A DNA stretch of 64,000 nt from Herbiconiux sp. SALV-R1 (GCF_013113715.1 NZ_CP053344.1:1612001-1676000); one strand, 5' to 3'; counted from the first letter of the stretch, positions 10,135 to 24,108 are shown. Numbers and translations are program-made. The notes: a model not told the origin generated them from the letters alone.

Positions 10135-11339
10135 CCGAGGACCTCCAGGCCAGGGAGACGCTTGCCCTCGAGGAACTCGAGCGACGCACCGCCTCCGGTT
10201 GAAATGTGACCGAACTGGTCGTCTGAGAAGCCGAGCGCGCGCACGGCGGCTGCCGAGTCGCCGCCGCCGACCACGCCGAGGCCGTCGACCTCGGTGAGCG
10301 CCTGCGCGACGGCCTTGGTGCCGGCCGCGAAGGGCTCGAGCTCGAACACGCCCATCGGGCCGTTCCAGAACACCGTCTTCGACGAGGCGATGATGTCGGC
10401 GAACTCCTTGGCGGTCTCGGGGCCGATGTCGAGCCCGAGACCGGATGCGCCGAAGGCCGTGTTCTCGATGCCGTCGGCGGGGGTGACCTCCACGTCGGCG
10501 TCGGCGCCGAACTTCGACGCCACGACGACGTCGGTCGGCAGCACGATCGTCACGCCGAGCTCCTCTGCCTTCGCGAGGTAGCCCTTCACGGTCTCGAGCT
10601 GGTCTTCTTCGAGAAGGCTCGAGCCGACGGCGTGGCCCTGCGCCTTGAGGAAGGTGAACAGCATGCCGCCACCGATGAGCAGCGTGTTCACGCGGGGCAG
10701 TAGGTGCCCGATGACTCCGAGCTTGTCGGAGACCTTCGAGCCGCCGAGCACCACCGTGTAGGGGCGGTCGGGGTTCTCGGTGAGCTTGTCGAGCACACCG
10801 AGCTCGGTCTCGATGAGGAGACCGGCTGCGCTCGGCAGCAGTTCGGCGAGGTCGTAGACGCTCGCCTGCTTGCGGTGCACGACACCGAAGCCGTCGGAGA
10901 CGAAGGCGTCGCCGAAGCGAGCCAGCTCCTCTGCGAAACCGCGACGCTCCGCCTCGTCCTTGCTCGTCTCGCCCTTGTTGAAGCGCAGGTTCTCGAGCAG
11001 GGCGATGTCGCCGTCGGCGAGGCCGGCCACCGCATCCGCCGCCTCCTGGCCCACCGTGTCGTGAGCGAACACGACCGGCTTGCCGAGGAGCTCGGAGAGG
11101 CGCCCGGCGACGGGCTCGAGGGTGTACTTCTCGTCGGGTGCGCCCTCGGGGCGGCCGAGGTGGCTGACCACCACGACCTTCGCCCCGGCGTTCAGCAGGG
11201 CGTTGAGGGTGGGCAGGCTCGCGCGCACGCGCCCATCGTCGGTGATGACCCCGTCCTTCACAGGAACGTTGAGGTCACACCGGACGATGACGCGCCTGCC
11301 GGCGAGCGATCCGAGGGAGTCGAGAGTGCGGAGCGTCAC
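10125..11339 (-). CDS. pgk: Phosphoglycerate kinase
   Basis: Makes ATP from 1,3-bisphosphoglycerate in lower glycolysis. The 404-residue product has the N-domain substrate motif [12 protein letters not shown], the SHLGRPEG loop and the C-domain nucleotide-binding [10 protein letters not shown] place the start at GTG 11339 ([14 protein letters not shown]) because the upstream extension to 11435 overlaps gap and does not look like Pgk. It lies 23 bases after gap on the same strand and overlaps tpiA by 10 bases. Confidence 0.96.
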   Translation of the reverse strand: MTLRTLDSLGSLAGRRVIVRCDLNVPVKDGVITDDGRVRASLPTLNALLNAGAKVVVVSHLGRPEGAPDEKYTLEPVAGRLSELLGKPVVFAHDTVGQEAADAVAGLADGDIALLENLRFNKGETSKDEAERRGFAEELARFGDAFVSDGFGVVHRKQASVYDLAELLPSAAGLLIETELGVLDKLTENPDRPYTVVLGGSKVSDKLGVIGHLLPRVNTLLIGGGMLFTFLKAQGHAVGSSLLEEDQLETVKGYLAKAEELGVTIVLPTDVVVASKFGADADVEVTPADGIENTAFGASGLGLDIGPETAKEFADIIASSKTVFWNGPMGVFELEPFAAGTKAVAQALTEVDGLGVVGGGDSAAAVRALGFSDDQFGHISTGGGASLEFLEGKRLPGLEVLGWS

Positions 11340-11362
11340 GGATTCGCTTTCTGGGGAGAGGT

Positions 11363-12472
<1,110 letters not shown>

Positions 12473-13096
12473 TTATGACAGTACCAGCAGGCCCGAGGTG
12501 TTCTGGCGGGCGGCGTCGAGGCGGGCTGCGACGTTCTCCCAGTTGGCGATGTTCCAGACGGCTTTGATGTAGTCGGCGCGCACGTTGAGGTAGTCGAGGT
12601 AGTAGGCGTGCTCCCAGACGTCGAGCATGAAGAGGGGGACGACGCCGGCGGGGATGTTGCCCTGCTGGTCGAAGAGCTGGAACAGGGAGAGGTTGCCGCC
12701 GATGACGTCGTAGCCGAGCACGGCCCAGCCGGAGCCCTGCACGCCGAGGGCGACGGCGGTGAACGCGGCCTGGAACTTCTCGAACGAGCCGAAGCGGTCG
12801 TCGATGGCGGCAGCGAGTTCGCCTTCGGGGGTCTGGGTGGTGGGGGTGAGGTTGGTCCAGAAGATGGAGTGGTTCACGTGCCCGCCGAGGTTGAAGGCGA
12901 GGTCTTTCTCGAGCTTGTTGACGTTCGCGAGGTTGCCGGTCTCGGAGGCCTCGGTGAGGGCGGCGAGGGCGGTGTTGGCGCCGGCGACGTAGGTGGCGTG
13001 GTGCTTGTCGTGGTGCAGCTGCATGATCTTGCCCGAGATGTGGGGCTCGAGCGCGGCGTAGTCGTAGGGAAGCTCCGGCAGAGTGTACTCAGCCAT
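12473..13096 (-). CDS. sodA: Superoxide dismutase (Fe/Mn family)
   Basis: Converts superoxide to peroxide and oxygen. The 207-residue protein begins MAEYTLPELPYDYAALEPHI. Metal ligands are visible: the first histidine in MQLHHDKHH, the second in NHSIFW, and the aspartate and histidine in DVWEHAYYLDY. Fe versus Mn cannot be fixed by eye, though the sequence resembles actinobacterial Mn enzymes. I chose ATG 13096 with GAGGAGATC upstream; the longer open frame to 13507 is not Sod-like. There is no signal peptide, so it is cytoplasmic. Confidence 0.96.
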   Translation of the reverse strand: MAEYTLPELPYDYAALEPHISGKIMQLHHDKHHATYVAGANTALAALTEASETGNLANVNKLEKDLAFNLGGHVNHSIFWTNLTPTTQTPEGELAAAIDDRFGSFEKFQAAFTAVALGVQGSGWAVLGYDVIGGNLSLFQLFDQQGNIPAGVVPLFMLDVWEHAYYLDYLNVRADYIKAVWNIANWENVAARLDAARQNTSGLLVLS

Positions 13097-13119
13097 GTGA
13101 TGATCTCCTCGTGATAGAG

Positions 13120-13164
13120 GCCGCCGACCGGTGAGCGGCGGCTGTGAGTGACCCCTCAAGTCTA
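13120..13164 (-). promoter_or_regulatory. sodA leader: TAGACT -10-like box and leader hairpin
   Basis: On the minus strand TAGACT (complement of 13159-13164) lies 62 bases before the sodA start and is a plausible -10. A 7-bp stem (13120-13126 with 13136-13142) with a 9-base loop sits in the would-be leader, upstream of the ribosome-binding site. No matching -35 was recognised. Confidence 0.4.
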
Positions 13165-13201
13165 TTGCGATCCCGGGGGAAGCCGCCCGTTTGTGACGGG
13201 T

Positions 13202-13249
13202 TGCCCGGCCCGTGCGCGGGCCGCCCCGCCGGTGCTGCCCGGCCCGTGC
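13202..13249. repeat. 14-base direct repeat and small hairpin after whiA
   Basis: TGCCCGGCCCGTGC occurs at 13202-13215 and again at 13236-13249. The first copy forms a 6-bp stem, GGCCCG with CGGGCC (13207-13222). It lies just past the whiA stop and may help end whiA transcription, but there is no T-run. Confidence 0.4.
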
Positions 13250-13254
13250 CGCCG

Positions 13255-14232
13255 CTAGTCGTCGAGGTCGGCGGGGAGGTTCGCCTCGGTGCCCGGGATG
13301 CCGAGGTCGGAGGCCTGCTTGTCGGCCATGGCGAGCAGGCGACGGATGCGGCCGGCGATGGCGTCTTTGGTCATCGGCGGGTCGGCGTGGTGGCCCAGCT
13401 CGTCGAGGCTCGAGTCGCGGTGAGCCAGGCGCAGCTCGCCGGCGTACTTGAGGTGGTCGGGGATGTCGTCGCCGAGGATCTCCATCGCCCGCTCCACCCG
13501 CGCGCACGCGGCGACCGCGGCCTGAGCGGAGCGCCGCAGGTTGGCGTCGTCGAAGTTCACCAGCCGGTTGGCCGTGGCGCGCACCTCGCGGCGCTGACGC
13601 ATCTCCTCCCAGGTGGACACGGTGGCGGCGGCACCCATCACCGAGAGCATCGCGGCGATCGCCTCGCCGTCGCGGATGACCACCCGGTGCACCGCGCGCA
13701 CCTCACGGGCCTTCGTGGCGATCCCGAGGCGCGAGGCGGCGCCCACCAGGGCCATGGCCGCCTCGTTGCCGGGGCACACGACCTCGAGGGCGGCGGAGCG
13801 GCCGGGGTCGGTGAGACTGCCCGCCGCGAGGAAGGCGCCACGCCAGACGGCGGCGAGGTCGTCGCGGGTGCCGGTGGTGAGCCGGTTCGGGAGGCCGCGG
13901 ATGGGGCGGCGCCGCGCATCCAGCAGCCCGGTCTGGCGGGCGAGGGTCTCTCCCCCGTCGAGCACCCGCACGAGGTAGCTGCCCTCGCGGCGCGCGCCGG
14001 AGGCGGCGATCATCGACACGTCGCCCTTCACGCCGTAGAGCTCGGCCAGGTCGCGGAGCACCCGCTTCACGATGTCGGGGGTGTCGAGCTCGGCCTCGAT
14101 GGCGATGCGCGACGAGATGATGTGCAGCCCGCCGGCGAACCGCAGGATCGTCGCGAGCTCGGCCGCCCTCACTGTCGTCTTGCTGACGACGACCTTGGCC
14201 AGCTCGGCTTTGACGTCGGCGGTGAGAGCCAC
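13255..14232 (-). CDS. whiA: DNA-binding protein WhiA (probable sporulation/cell-division regulator)
   Basis: WhiA combines a LAGLIDADG-like N-terminal fold that has lost nuclease activity with a C-terminal helix-turn-helix. In Streptomyces it activates division and differentiation genes with WhiB; in non-sporulating actinobacteria it is kept as a cell-division regulator. The 325-residue protein starts [14 protein letters not shown] at GTG 14232, with GAAGG upstream, and ends with the helix-rich stretch [21 protein letters not shown]. It lies 90 bases downstream of rapZ on the same strand. The yvcK gene often found between them in other actinobacteria is absent here. Confidence 0.95.
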   Translation of the reverse strand: MALTADVKAELAKVVVSKTTVRAAELATILRFAGGLHIISSRIAIEAELDTPDIVKRVLRDLAELYGVKGDVSMIAASGARREGSYLVRVLDGGETLARQTGLLDARRRPIRGLPNRLTTGTRDDLAAVWRGAFLAAGSLTDPGRSAALEVVCPGNEAAMALVGAASRLGIATKAREVRAVHRVVIRDGEAIAAMLSVMGAAATVSTWEEMRQRREVRATANRLVNFDDANLRRSAQAAVAACARVERAMEILGDDIPDHLKYAGELRLAHRDSSLDELGHHADPPMTKDAIAGRIRRLLAMADKQASDLGIPGTEANLPADLDD

Positions 14233-14322
14233 GGGGAACCTTCTTCTACTTCTCAGACCGGGTGATGCGGTTGTGCGGGAGCGACGGGAGCCGCGGCGCG
14301 AGGCGACGACTCCGCCGCGGGA

Positions 14323-15201
14323 TCATTCGCGACCGAGGTCGCGGTGCTTCACGCTCACGACCACGCCCGGGAAGCGGGCGATGCGGTCGGCGAGCTCACG
14401 CGCGATGGCGACGGAGCGGTGCTTGCCGCCCGTGCAGCCGATCGCGATGGTGGCGTGACGCTTGTTCTCGCGCTGGTAGCCGGCCAGAACGGGCTCGAGC
14501 GCCTTCGCGTACGACTCCACGAACTCCCCCGCCCCCTGCTGCCCGAGCACGTACTCGCGCACCTCGGTGTCGAGACCGGTGTGGGCGCGCAGCTCGGGAA
14601 CCCAGAACGGGTTCGGGAGGAAGCGGGCGTCGGCGATGCCGTCGGCGTCGGTGGGGGCGCCGTACTTGAAGCCGAAGCTCATCACCGTGACCTGCACGCC
14701 CGCCGTGTCGGCCGCCGAGAAGCGCTCCTGCACGGTGGTGGCGAGCTGGTGGATGTTGAGGTCGGAGGTGTCGATGATGATGTCGCTCGACTCGCGGATG
14801 GGGCTGAGCCGCGCCCGCTCGGCGCCGATGCCGTCGAGGAGCGTGCCGTTGCCCTGCAGCGGATGCGGCCGGCGCACCTGCTCGAAGCGGCGCACCAGGG
14901 CCTGGTCGGTGGCCTCGAGGAACACCACGCGCAACTGCGTGCCGCTGCGGAGGGCCTGGATGATCTCCTGCAGGTCGGAGAAGAAGTCGCGCCCGCGCAC
15001 GTCGACCACCGCGGCGATGCGCGGCAGGGTCGAGCCGGCGTGCTCGGCGAGGTCGACGAGCGGCCGCAGCATCTGCGGCGGGAGGTTGTCGACCACGTAC
15101 CAGCCGAGGTCTTCGAGCGCGTTGGCCACCGTCGACCGCCCGGCGCCCGACATCCCCGTGACGATCAGCACTTCCTGCTGCTGGGGTGTGTCGGGAGTCA
15201 T
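14323..15201 (-). CDS. rapZ: RNase adapter RapZ family nucleotide-binding protein
   Basis: The family is a P-loop ATP/GTP-binding protein; in E. coli RapZ guides RNase E to the GlmZ small RNA, but in actinobacteria the role is unsettled. The 292-residue protein shows a Walker A GMSGAGRST near 16-24, the DNLPP motif, and the C-terminal IGCTGGKHRSV domain typical of the family. The start is ATG 15201. It lies between uvrC and whiA, its standard genomic neighbourhood. Confidence 0.93.
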   Translation of the reverse strand: MTPDTPQQQEVLIVTGMSGAGRSTVANALEDLGWYVVDNLPPQMLRPLVDLAEHAGSTLPRIAAVVDVRGRDFFSDLQEIIQALRSGTQLRVVFLEATDQALVRRFEQVRRPHPLQGNGTLLDGIGAERARLSPIRESSDIIIDTSDLNIHQLATTVQERFSAADTAGVQVTVMSFGFKYGAPTDADGIADARFLPNPFWVPELRAHTGLDTEVREYVLGQQGAGEFVESYAKALEPVLAGYQRENKRHATIAIGCTGGKHRSVAIARELADRIARFPGVVVSVKHRDLGRE

Positions 15202-15295
15202 CGTTCGCTTTCGCTTCGGGGTGCGCGCCGCCCGAAGAGGGGCGAGCTGCGCTGTCGGACTGTTCGGGCTTCTAGCCTACCCGCCGCCACCGACG

Positions 15296-17206
15296 CTACC
15301 CGGCGAGGGTGCTGCGGATCGTGCCGGCCAGCTGAGGGCCGATGCCCTTGACCGCCGCGATCGCCTCGACATCGGCCTTCTTGAGCTCGGAGACCGAGCC
15401 GAAGTGGCGTAGCAGCTCGCGCACGCGCGCGGGGCCGAGGCCGGGCACCTCGGTGAGCACGCTCGTGATGTCGCGCTTGCGGCGGGAGCGCTGGTGGGTG
15501 ATGGCGAAGCGGTGGGCCTCGTCACGGATGCGCTGGATCATGAACAGCGCCTCGCTGCCGCGCGGGAGGATGACCGGGTAGTCGCTCTGGGGCAGCCAGA
15601 CCTCCTCGAGGCGCTTGGCGATGCCGGCCAGGAAGATGCCCTGCACCCCCGACTCCTCGAGCGCTCGAGCAGCGGCGTTGACCTGTGGCTGGCCGCCGTC
15701 GACGATGAGCAGATTCGGCGGATAGGAGAACTTCTTGCGCTTGGTGGGCTCGACCGGGCCCTCGCCGTCGCTGAAGATCTGCTCGGCGGCCGCCGCAGCA
15801 TCCGCCGCCTCGCGTTCGGGGTCGGTCTTGAGGTAGGCGAGGCGCCGGGTGATGACCTGGTAGATCGACTCGGTGTCGTCGGTGGAGTCGGCGATGCTGA
15901 ACCGGCGGTACTGGTCTTTGCGGGCGAGCCCGTCTTCGAACACCACCATCGACGCCACGATGTTCGTGCCCGAGAGGTGCGAGACGTCGAAGCACTCCAT
16001 GCGCAGGGGTGCGTCGGTCATGCCGAGCGCCTCCTGGATGTCGGTGAGCGCCTGCGAGCGGGCGACGAAATCGGCCGAGCGACGCGTCTTGTAGAGCATG
16101 AGGTTGTTCTTCGCGTTCATCGACGCGGTCTCCATGAGCGCCGCCTTCTCGCCGCGCTGCGCGGTGCGGAGGATGACGCGGCCCTGCTTCGGGCGCCGGC
16201 CGCCGAGCCAGGCGGCGAGCTCGTCGGAGTCGTCGGGCAGCGCCGGCACGATGATCTCCCGCGGCGGCACCTCGTCGTCGTAGGCCTGCAGCAGGATCGA
16301 GTCGACGAGCTCTCCGGTGTCGACGTCGATCTCCTTGTCGACCGTCCACGAGCGCTCACCGCGGATGCGCCCACCGCGCACGATGAACTGCTGCACGCTG
16401 GCGGCCAGCTCGTCGTGCTCGATGGCGAATAGATCGGTGTCGGCCGAGTCTCGCAGCACCACCGCGCTCTTCGCGAGCACGGCCTCGAGCGCCTGGAGCC
16501 GGTCGCGGAACATCGCCGCGCTCTCGTAGTCCTGTCGCTCTGCCGCCTCGCGCATCCCCTTGGTGGCGGCCGTCACGAAGCGCTTGTCGCCGCCCTCGAG
16601 GAAGGCGACGAAGTCGTCGACCCTGGCGCGGTGCTCCTCGATGGTGACCTTCTGCGAGCAGGGGCCGCCGCAGCGGCCGATCTGGCCGGGGAAGCAGGGG
16701 CGGCCGGTCTGCATGGCCTGCTTGTAGCTCGAGTCGGAGCAGGTGCGGATGGGGAACGCCTTGATCATGAGGTCGATGGTGTCGCGCACCGCCCAGATCT
16801 TCGGATAGGGGCCGAAGTACTTCGCACCCTTGATGCGGTGGTTGCGCGTGACCATCACCCGGGGGGCCTCGTCGCCCAGGGTCACCGCGAGGAACGGGTA
16901 GGTCTTGTCGTCGCGGAACTTGACGTTGAACGGCGGGTTGAACTCCTTGATCCAGGTGTACTCCAGCTGCAGCGACTCGATGTCGGTGCCCACCACCGTC
17001 CACTCCACACCGGCGGCGGTGGTGACCATGCGGCGGGTGCGCTCGTGCAGGCTCCGCAGCGGCGCGAAGTAGTTGCTCAGGCGCGCGCGCAGGTTCTTCG
17101 CCTTGCCGACGTAGAGCACGCGACCACTCGCGTCTTTGAAGCGGTACACCCCGGGCTGGGTGGGGATCTCACCGGCCTTGGGGCGGTAACTGACGGTGTC
17201 TGCCAT
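15296..17206 (-). CDS. uvrC: UvrABC system protein C
   Basis: Makes both incisions around a UvrB-marked DNA lesion. The 636-residue protein has the N-terminal GIY-YIG nuclease ([21 protein letters not shown] near 18-38), the cysteine cluster and UVR motif in the middle, the RNase H-like second nuclease, and C-terminal helix-hairpin-helix repeats ending in [13 protein letters not shown] and [15 protein letters not shown] 17206 is used. Its promoter region contains the same damage-type GTGTCGGTG element as uvrA and uvrB. A 94-base gap separates it from rapZ downstream. Confidence 0.97.
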   Translation of the reverse strand: MADTVSYRPKAGEIPTQPGVYRFKDASGRVLYVGKAKNLRARLSNYFAPLRSLHERTRRMVTTAAGVEWTVVGTDIESLQLEYTWIKEFNPPFNVKFRDDKTYPFLAVTLGDEAPRVMVTRNHRIKGAKYFGPYPKIWAVRDTIDLMIKAFPIRTCSDSSYKQAMQTGRPCFPGQIGRCGGPCSQKVTIEEHRARVDDFVAFLEGGDKRFVTAATKGMREAAERQDYESAAMFRDRLQALEAVLAKSAVVLRDSADTDLFAIEHDELAASVQQFIVRGGRIRGERSWTVDKEIDVDTGELVDSILLQAYDDEVPPREIIVPALPDDSDELAAWLGGRRPKQGRVILRTAQRGEKAALMETASMNAKNNLMLYKTRRSADFVARSQALTDIQEALGMTDAPLRMECFDVSHLSGTNIVASMVVFEDGLARKDQYRRFSIADSTDDTESIYQVITRRLAYLKTDPEREAADAAAAAEQIFSDGEGPVEPTKRKKFSYPPNLLIVDGGQPQVNAAARALEESGVQGIFLAGIAKRLEEVWLPQSDYPVILPRGSEALFMIQRIRDEAHRFAITHQRSRRKRDITSVLTEVPGLGPARVRELLRHFGSVSELKKADVEAIAAVKGIGPQLAGTIRSTLAG

Positions 17207-17215
17207 GGTTCAACG

Positions 17216-17237
17216 ATTCTCCCATCCCGCACCGACA
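17216..17237 (-). promoter_or_regulatory. RecA-NDp/PafBC-type promoter of uvrC
   Basis: On the minus strand TGTCGGTG (complement of 17230-17237, preceded by G) is followed by exactly 8 bases and then GAGAAT (complement of 17216-17221). This fits the mycobacterial RecA-NDp form TTGTCRGTG-N8-TAnnnT except for the first base of each block. GAGAAT ends 9 bases before the uvrC ATG, so the leader is absent or very short. Confidence 0.65.
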
Positions 17238-17301
17238 CCGAGGTCGGCTACGGTCGATAGCGCTCGCGATGCGCGGGCCGTGACACGAGAGAGGGCACCG
17301 G

Positions 17302-18747
17302 ATGCCGAAGAAGCGCAGGAGTGGGGCGGCGGGCGGCGGGGCTCGGTCGGGCGGGGGTCGGTCGGGCGGGGGCGCAGGGCGAGCCGGTGCCGGTGGCGCT
17401 GCCGTCACGGCGACGCTGCTGCAGTTCGGGCGGTGGTACCAGCGCCATCTCGACGAGACGGGGTCGGCGCACGACGGCGGCCACGCATCCGGCGACGACA
17501 TCCGGGCGATGCTCGCGACGCTCTTCGAGGTGAGCGGTGGCAGGCTGCGGAGCCCCCGTGCCGAGGTGCTCGAGACCCTGCTCGACCGGGTCGAAGACGA
17601 CGACGGCCTCTGGCCGCGCATGCCCGAGGTGCTCGACGCGCTCGAGCACTACCTCGACTTCGCGGTGGAGAGCGGCAGCTGGGACGCGAGCGACGACGAG
17701 ATCGACGCCAGCGACGAGGTGCTCGCCCTGGCGTCGGAGTCGGGCGGCGGGATGCTCGTGACGCTGATCGAGGCGATGGACGACGTCGACGACGTCGAGC
17801 CCGCCAACGAGCGGCCCGCGCTGCAGGGCTTCGCGGCGGGCGGCGGCACCGCGGAGGGGGTCGCCGACTACATCGACGCCGCGCTGGCCGAGGTGACCGA
17901 TCTCGCGGCCGAGCGGGTGCTCGGGCTGCTCTGCGTGGCGGCCCTGCCGGAGCTCCTCCCGGGGCGCTCGACGGAGCGCATCGTCGCCATGCTCGACGTG
18001 GCGGTCGGGGCGGGCGAGGCCGAGCGACATGATGCCGACGCCGCGACGCACGCCGTGCTCGAGCGGTTCGAGAACGACGGGCTGCTGCGCGCGAGCGCGC
18101 TGCCGGGAAGCGACGAGCAGCGGCTCGAAGCGGCGCCGGGGCTGCGGGGCGTGCTGGCCGACGCGGTGGTCGAGATCGCGGATGCGCGCGGTCTGCTCCC
18201 TGACGCGAATCCGCACGCGCCCGGAACGGGGCTGGCCGTGACGGCGACCGTGGTCGCGCCGGAGGCCACCGCGGAGGGGGCCGTGTGGCGCCGGCTCGTG
18301 TTCGCCGCCGACACCGATCTGGGCGGGGTGCACCTCGCGCTGCAGCTGGCGTTCGAGTGGGACGACGAGCATCCGCACCGGTTCAGGGTGGAGGAGACGG
18401 ATGAGCTGTTCCTCTCGGTCGGGGTGCTGGGCGGGGAGTCGCGGTCGTGGGGCGGGGCGTCGGGGGTCGACCCGAGCGCGGTCGACGACCTGCCCGAGGG
18501 CGCGGAGGACGAGCTGGAGGTGCAGCTCGGGGAGCTGCTCGTCGAGCCGGGCGATGAGCTCGACTACGAATACGACGGTGACGCTGATTCTGGCTCGGGC
18601 GGGTCTGCGGGCGTGCGGGTGCGCATCCGTCTCGAGGAGGTGCTCGAACCGGATGCGGCGCTGGTGCTGCCGCGGTGCGTCGCGTCGTCGGGCGATCAGC
18701 CCGTCGAGGAGATCGACGGGCTGCTCACGCCGCTGCGCCTGCGGTAG
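17302..18747 (+). CDS. Uncharacterised protein with C-terminal pRiA4b ORF-3-like domain
   Basis: A 481-residue acidic protein of unknown function. The first 35 residues are rich in Gly, Arg, Ser and Lys and look disordered. A helical middle follows, beginning LLQFGRWYQRHLDE, with no motif I recognise. The last third (from about DLGGVHLALQLAFEWDDEHPH through LGELLVEPGDELDYEYDG to RIRLEEVLE) matches the pattern of the plasmid pRiA4b ORF-3-like fold, a small domain found in many otherwise uncharacterised bacterial proteins. ATG 17302 has GAGAGAGGG upstream. It is divergent from uvrC by 95 bases and convergent with uvrA with only 23 bases between stops, so it interrupts the uvr genes on the opposite strand. 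Function unknown. Confidence 0.75.
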   Translation: MPKKRRSGAAGGGARSGGGRSGGGAGRAGAGGAAVTATLLQFGRWYQRHLDETGSAHDGGHASGDDIRAMLATLFEVSGGRLRSPRAEVLETLLDRVEDDDGLWPRMPEVLDALEHYLDFAVESGSWDASDDEIDASDEVLALASESGGGMLVTLIEAMDDVDDVEPANERPALQGFAAGGGTAEGVADYIDAALAEVTDLAAERVLGLLCVAALPELLPGRSTERIVAMLDVAVGAGEAERHDADAATHAVLERFENDGLLRASALPGSDEQRLEAAPGLRGVLADAVVEIADARGLLPDANPHAPGTGLAVTATVVAPEATAEGAVWRRLVFAADTDLGGVHLALQLAFEWDDEHPHRFRVEETDELFLSVGVLGGESRSWGGASGVDPSAVDDLPEGAEDELEVQLGELLVEPGDELDYEYDGDADSGSGGSAGVRVRIRLEEVLEPDAALVLPRCVASSGDQPVEEIDGLLTPLRLR

Positions 18748-18770
18748 CGGCGGCCCGGCTCGGGTCGGGT

Positions 18771-21683
<2,913 letters not shown>

Positions 21684-21689
21684 CCCAAA

Positions 21690-21711
21690 AGTCTAAGTCG
21701 ACCCACCGACA
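21690..21711 (-). promoter_or_regulatory. RecA-NDp/PafBC-type promoter of uvrA, leaderless
   Basis: On the minus strand TGTCGGTG (complement of 21704-21711, preceded by G) is followed by exactly 8 bases and then TAGACT (complement of 21690-21695). Six more bases lead to the uvrA GTG. This agrees with the RecA-NDp consensus at every defined position except the first T. Confidence 0.8.
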
Positions 21712-21789
21712 CCGCCCCCCGATTACGCTCACGGCACCATCCCCGGCGCACGCCTTCCCTGCCGCCGGTCGCGTCCCTCTCAGCGAATC

Positions 21790-21856
21790 GACGGAGTTTC
21801 ACCGCCCCGACCCCCTGACACTCCGTCATTCGTCCGATATGGCCCGAAACTCCGTC
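21790..21856. repeat. GACGGAGTTTC...GAAACTCCGTC inverted repeat
   Basis: An 11-bp left arm (21790-21800) is complementary to a right arm at 21846-21856, with a 45-base loop. A second partial right arm, ACTCCGTC, lies at 21820-21827. The same stem, with the paired change TTTC/GAAA to TCTC/GAGA, recurs three times after dnaE2, so this is one member of an intergenic repeat family. Confidence 0.65.
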
Positions 21857-21926
21857 GTTCCGACAGCTACGCGACGGTGCGCGAGCCCGATCGAGACCGG
21901 CCGGGTGGCCGGCGGCACCGCCGGGA

Positions 21927-21989
21927 AACGGTATGAGAATCTCAGGGCCGAGCTCGACAAGGGCTCGGCCCTGAGATTCTCATACCGTT
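21927..21989. terminator. Perfect 27-bp inverted repeat downstream of uvrB
   Basis: Positions 21927-21953 are the exact reverse complement of 21963-21989, with a 9-base loop. It starts 44 bases after the uvrB stop, so it can end uvrB transcripts and insulate uvrA. There is only a short T-run on the uvrB side. The stem is far longer than a usual terminator and is AT-richer than its surroundings. Confidence 0.65.
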
Positions 21990-22032
21990 GCCGACGCGAA
22001 AGGCCGCGAGGCCGGCCGGCCGAGCCGCAGCC

Positions 22033-24102
22033 TCAGGCGATGTGGCCGGCCTTCTCCATCTGGCGGAGTTCGCGTTTGAGTTCGGAGACCTCGTCGCGGA
22101 GGCGGGCGGCGAGTTCGAACTTGAGCTCGGCGGCGGCCTCGAGCATCTGACCGTTGAGGTCGGCGATGATCGACTCGAGGTCGTTGGCACCCTTCGCGGC
22201 GATGCCCTCGCGGCGGAGATTGGGGGTGGGGCTCTTCTTGCCCCGGCCCGAGCGCTCGTTGAGGAGGGCCGCCGTGTCGGCGCCCTCGCGGGCGAGGGCC
22301 TCGGTGATGTCGGCGATGCGCTTGCGCAGCGGCTGCGGGTCGATGCCGTTGGCCCTGTTGTAGGCGATCTGCTTCTCGCGGCGACGGTCGGTCTCGTCGA
22401 TGGCGAGCTGCATCGAGTCGGTCATCTTGTCGGCGTAGAGGTGCACCTCGCCCGAGACGTTTCGGGCGGCACGCCCGATGGTCTGGATGAGCGAGGTCGA
22501 CGAGCGAAGGAACCCCTCCTTGTCGGCGTCGAGGATGGCCACCAGCGACACCTCGGGAAGGTCGAGACCTTCGCGAAGCAGGTTGATGCCCACCAGCACG
22601 TCGTACACCCCGGCGCGCAGCTCGGTGAGGAGCTCGACCCGGCGCAGCGTGTCGACGTCGGAGTGCAGGTAGCGCACCCGCACCCCGGCCTCGGTGAGGA
22701 AGTCGGTGAGCTCCTCCGCCATCTTCTTGGTGAGTGCCGTGACGAGCACTCGCTCGTCGCGCGCGGCCCGCAGCCTGATCTCCTCGAGCAGGTCGTCGAT
22801 CTGCCCCTTCGACGGCTTGATGATGAGCGACGGGTCGACGAGGCCGGTGGGGCGGATGATCTGCTCCACCACCCCGTCGGCGATGCCCATCTCGTAGCGA
22901 CCGGGCGTGGCCGACAGGTACACCGTCTGCCCCACCCGCTCCTTGAACTCGTTCCACTTCAGCGGCCGGTTGTCGAGCGCGCTCGGCAGACGGAAGCCGT
23001 GGTCGACCAGGGTGCGCTTGCGCGACGAGTCGCCCTCGTACATCGCGCCGATCTGCGGCACCGTCACGTGTGACTCGTCGATGACGACGAGGAAGTCGTC
23101 GGGGAAGTAGTCGAGCAGGCAGTGCGGAGCCTCCCCCGGCATGCGCCCGTCGATGTGCCTCGAGTAGTTCTCGATGCCCGAGCAGAAGCCGATCTGCTGC
23201 ATCATCTCGAGGTCGAAGGTGGTGCGCATGCGGAGCCGCTGCGCCTCGAGCAGCTTGCCCTCGCGCTCCAGCTCGGTGAGCCGGTCGTGCAGTTCGGTCT
23301 GGATGGTCTCGATGGCCCGGTGCATGACGTTCGTGTCGGCGACGTAGTGCGAACCCGGGAACACCGACACGCTGTCGAGCTTCTTCACGATGTCGCCCGT
23401 GAGCGGGTGCAGCGCGTAGAGGCCCTCGATCTCGTCGCCGAACATCTCGATGCGGATGGCGAGCTCTTCGTACATCGGGATGATCTCGATGGTGTCGCCC
23501 CGCACCCGGAAGTTGCCGCGCGAGAAGTCGACGTCGTTGCGCTGGTACTGCATCGACACGAAGCGCCGGATGAGCCAGTCGCGGTCGACCCGCTGCCCCA
23601 CCTGCAGCGCCATCATCGCGTTGAGGTACTGCTCGGGTGTTCCCAAGCCGTAGATGCATGACACCGTCGACACCACGACGACGTCGCGCCGCGAGAGCAG
23701 CGAGTTCGTGGTGGAGTGGCGCAGGCGCTCGACCTCGGCGTTGATCGAGGAGTCTTTCTCGATGAAGGTGTCGGTCTGCGGCACGTAGGCCTCGGGCTGG
23801 TAGTAGTCGTAGTACGACACGAAGTACTCGACCGCGTTGTTCGGCATGAGCTCGCGGAACTCGTTCGCGAGCTGCGCCGCCAGGGTCTTGTTGTGCGCGA
23901 GCACGAGCGTGGGCCGCTGCACCTGCTCGATGAGCCAGGCCGTGGTCGCCGACTTTCCCGTACCGGTGGCGCCGAGCAGCACCACGTCGGTCTCACCCGC
24001 GTTGATGCGGCCCGCCAGCTCGGCGATGGCGGCCGGCTGGTCGCCGCTCGGCTGGTATTCACTGACGACCTCGAAGGGGTGCACGGAGCGGGTGGGTTCC
24101 AT
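22033..24102 (-). CDS. uvrB: UvrABC system protein B
   Basis: Damage-verifying helicase of nucleotide excision repair. The 689-residue protein has Walker A GATGTGKS near 44-51, the beta-hairpin sequence [13 protein letters not shown], Walker B VIDESHVT, the helicase motifs [11 protein letters not shown] and QTIGRAARN, and the C-terminal UVR motif that binds UvrC. ATG 24102 follows a TAAACT hexamer by 6 bases with no ribosome-binding site, pointing to a leaderless mRNA. It is divergent from pfkA. Confidence 0.97.
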   Translation of the reverse strand: MEPTRSVHPFEVVSEYQPSGDQPAAIAELAGRINAGETDVVLLGATGTGKSATTAWLIEQVQRPTLVLAHNKTLAAQLANEFRELMPNNAVEYFVSYYDYYQPEAYVPQTDTFIEKDSSINAEVERLRHSTTNSLLSRRDVVVVSTVSCIYGLGTPEQYLNAMMALQVGQRVDRDWLIRRFVSMQYQRNDVDFSRGNFRVRGDTIEIIPMYEELAIRIEMFGDEIEGLYALHPLTGDIVKKLDSVSVFPGSHYVADTNVMHRAIETIQTELHDRLTELEREGKLLEAQRLRMRTTFDLEMMQQIGFCSGIENYSRHIDGRMPGEAPHCLLDYFPDDFLVVIDESHVTVPQIGAMYEGDSSRKRTLVDHGFRLPSALDNRPLKWNEFKERVGQTVYLSATPGRYEMGIADGVVEQIIRPTGLVDPSLIIKPSKGQIDDLLEEIRLRAARDERVLVTALTKKMAEELTDFLTEAGVRVRYLHSDVDTLRRVELLTELRAGVYDVLVGINLLREGLDLPEVSLVAILDADKEGFLRSSTSLIQTIGRAARNVSGEVHLYADKMTDSMQLAIDETDRRREKQIAYNRANGIDPQPLRKRIADITEALAREGADTAALLNERSGRGKKSPTPNLRREGIAAKGANDLESIIADLNGQMLEAAAELKFELAARLRDEVSELKRELRQMEKAGHIA

Positions 24103-24108
24103 GCATTA

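Larger units (their letters stand above)
21684..22032. other. uvrB-uvrA intergenic region (349 bases)
   Basis: No gene is seen. From left to right it contains the uvrA damage-type promoter, an interspersed GACGGAGTTTC/GAAACTCCGTC hairpin (21790-21856), a GC-rich stretch, and a perfect 27-bp inverted repeat just after uvrB. Short open frames here have no gene-like codon pattern. Confidence 0.7.
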
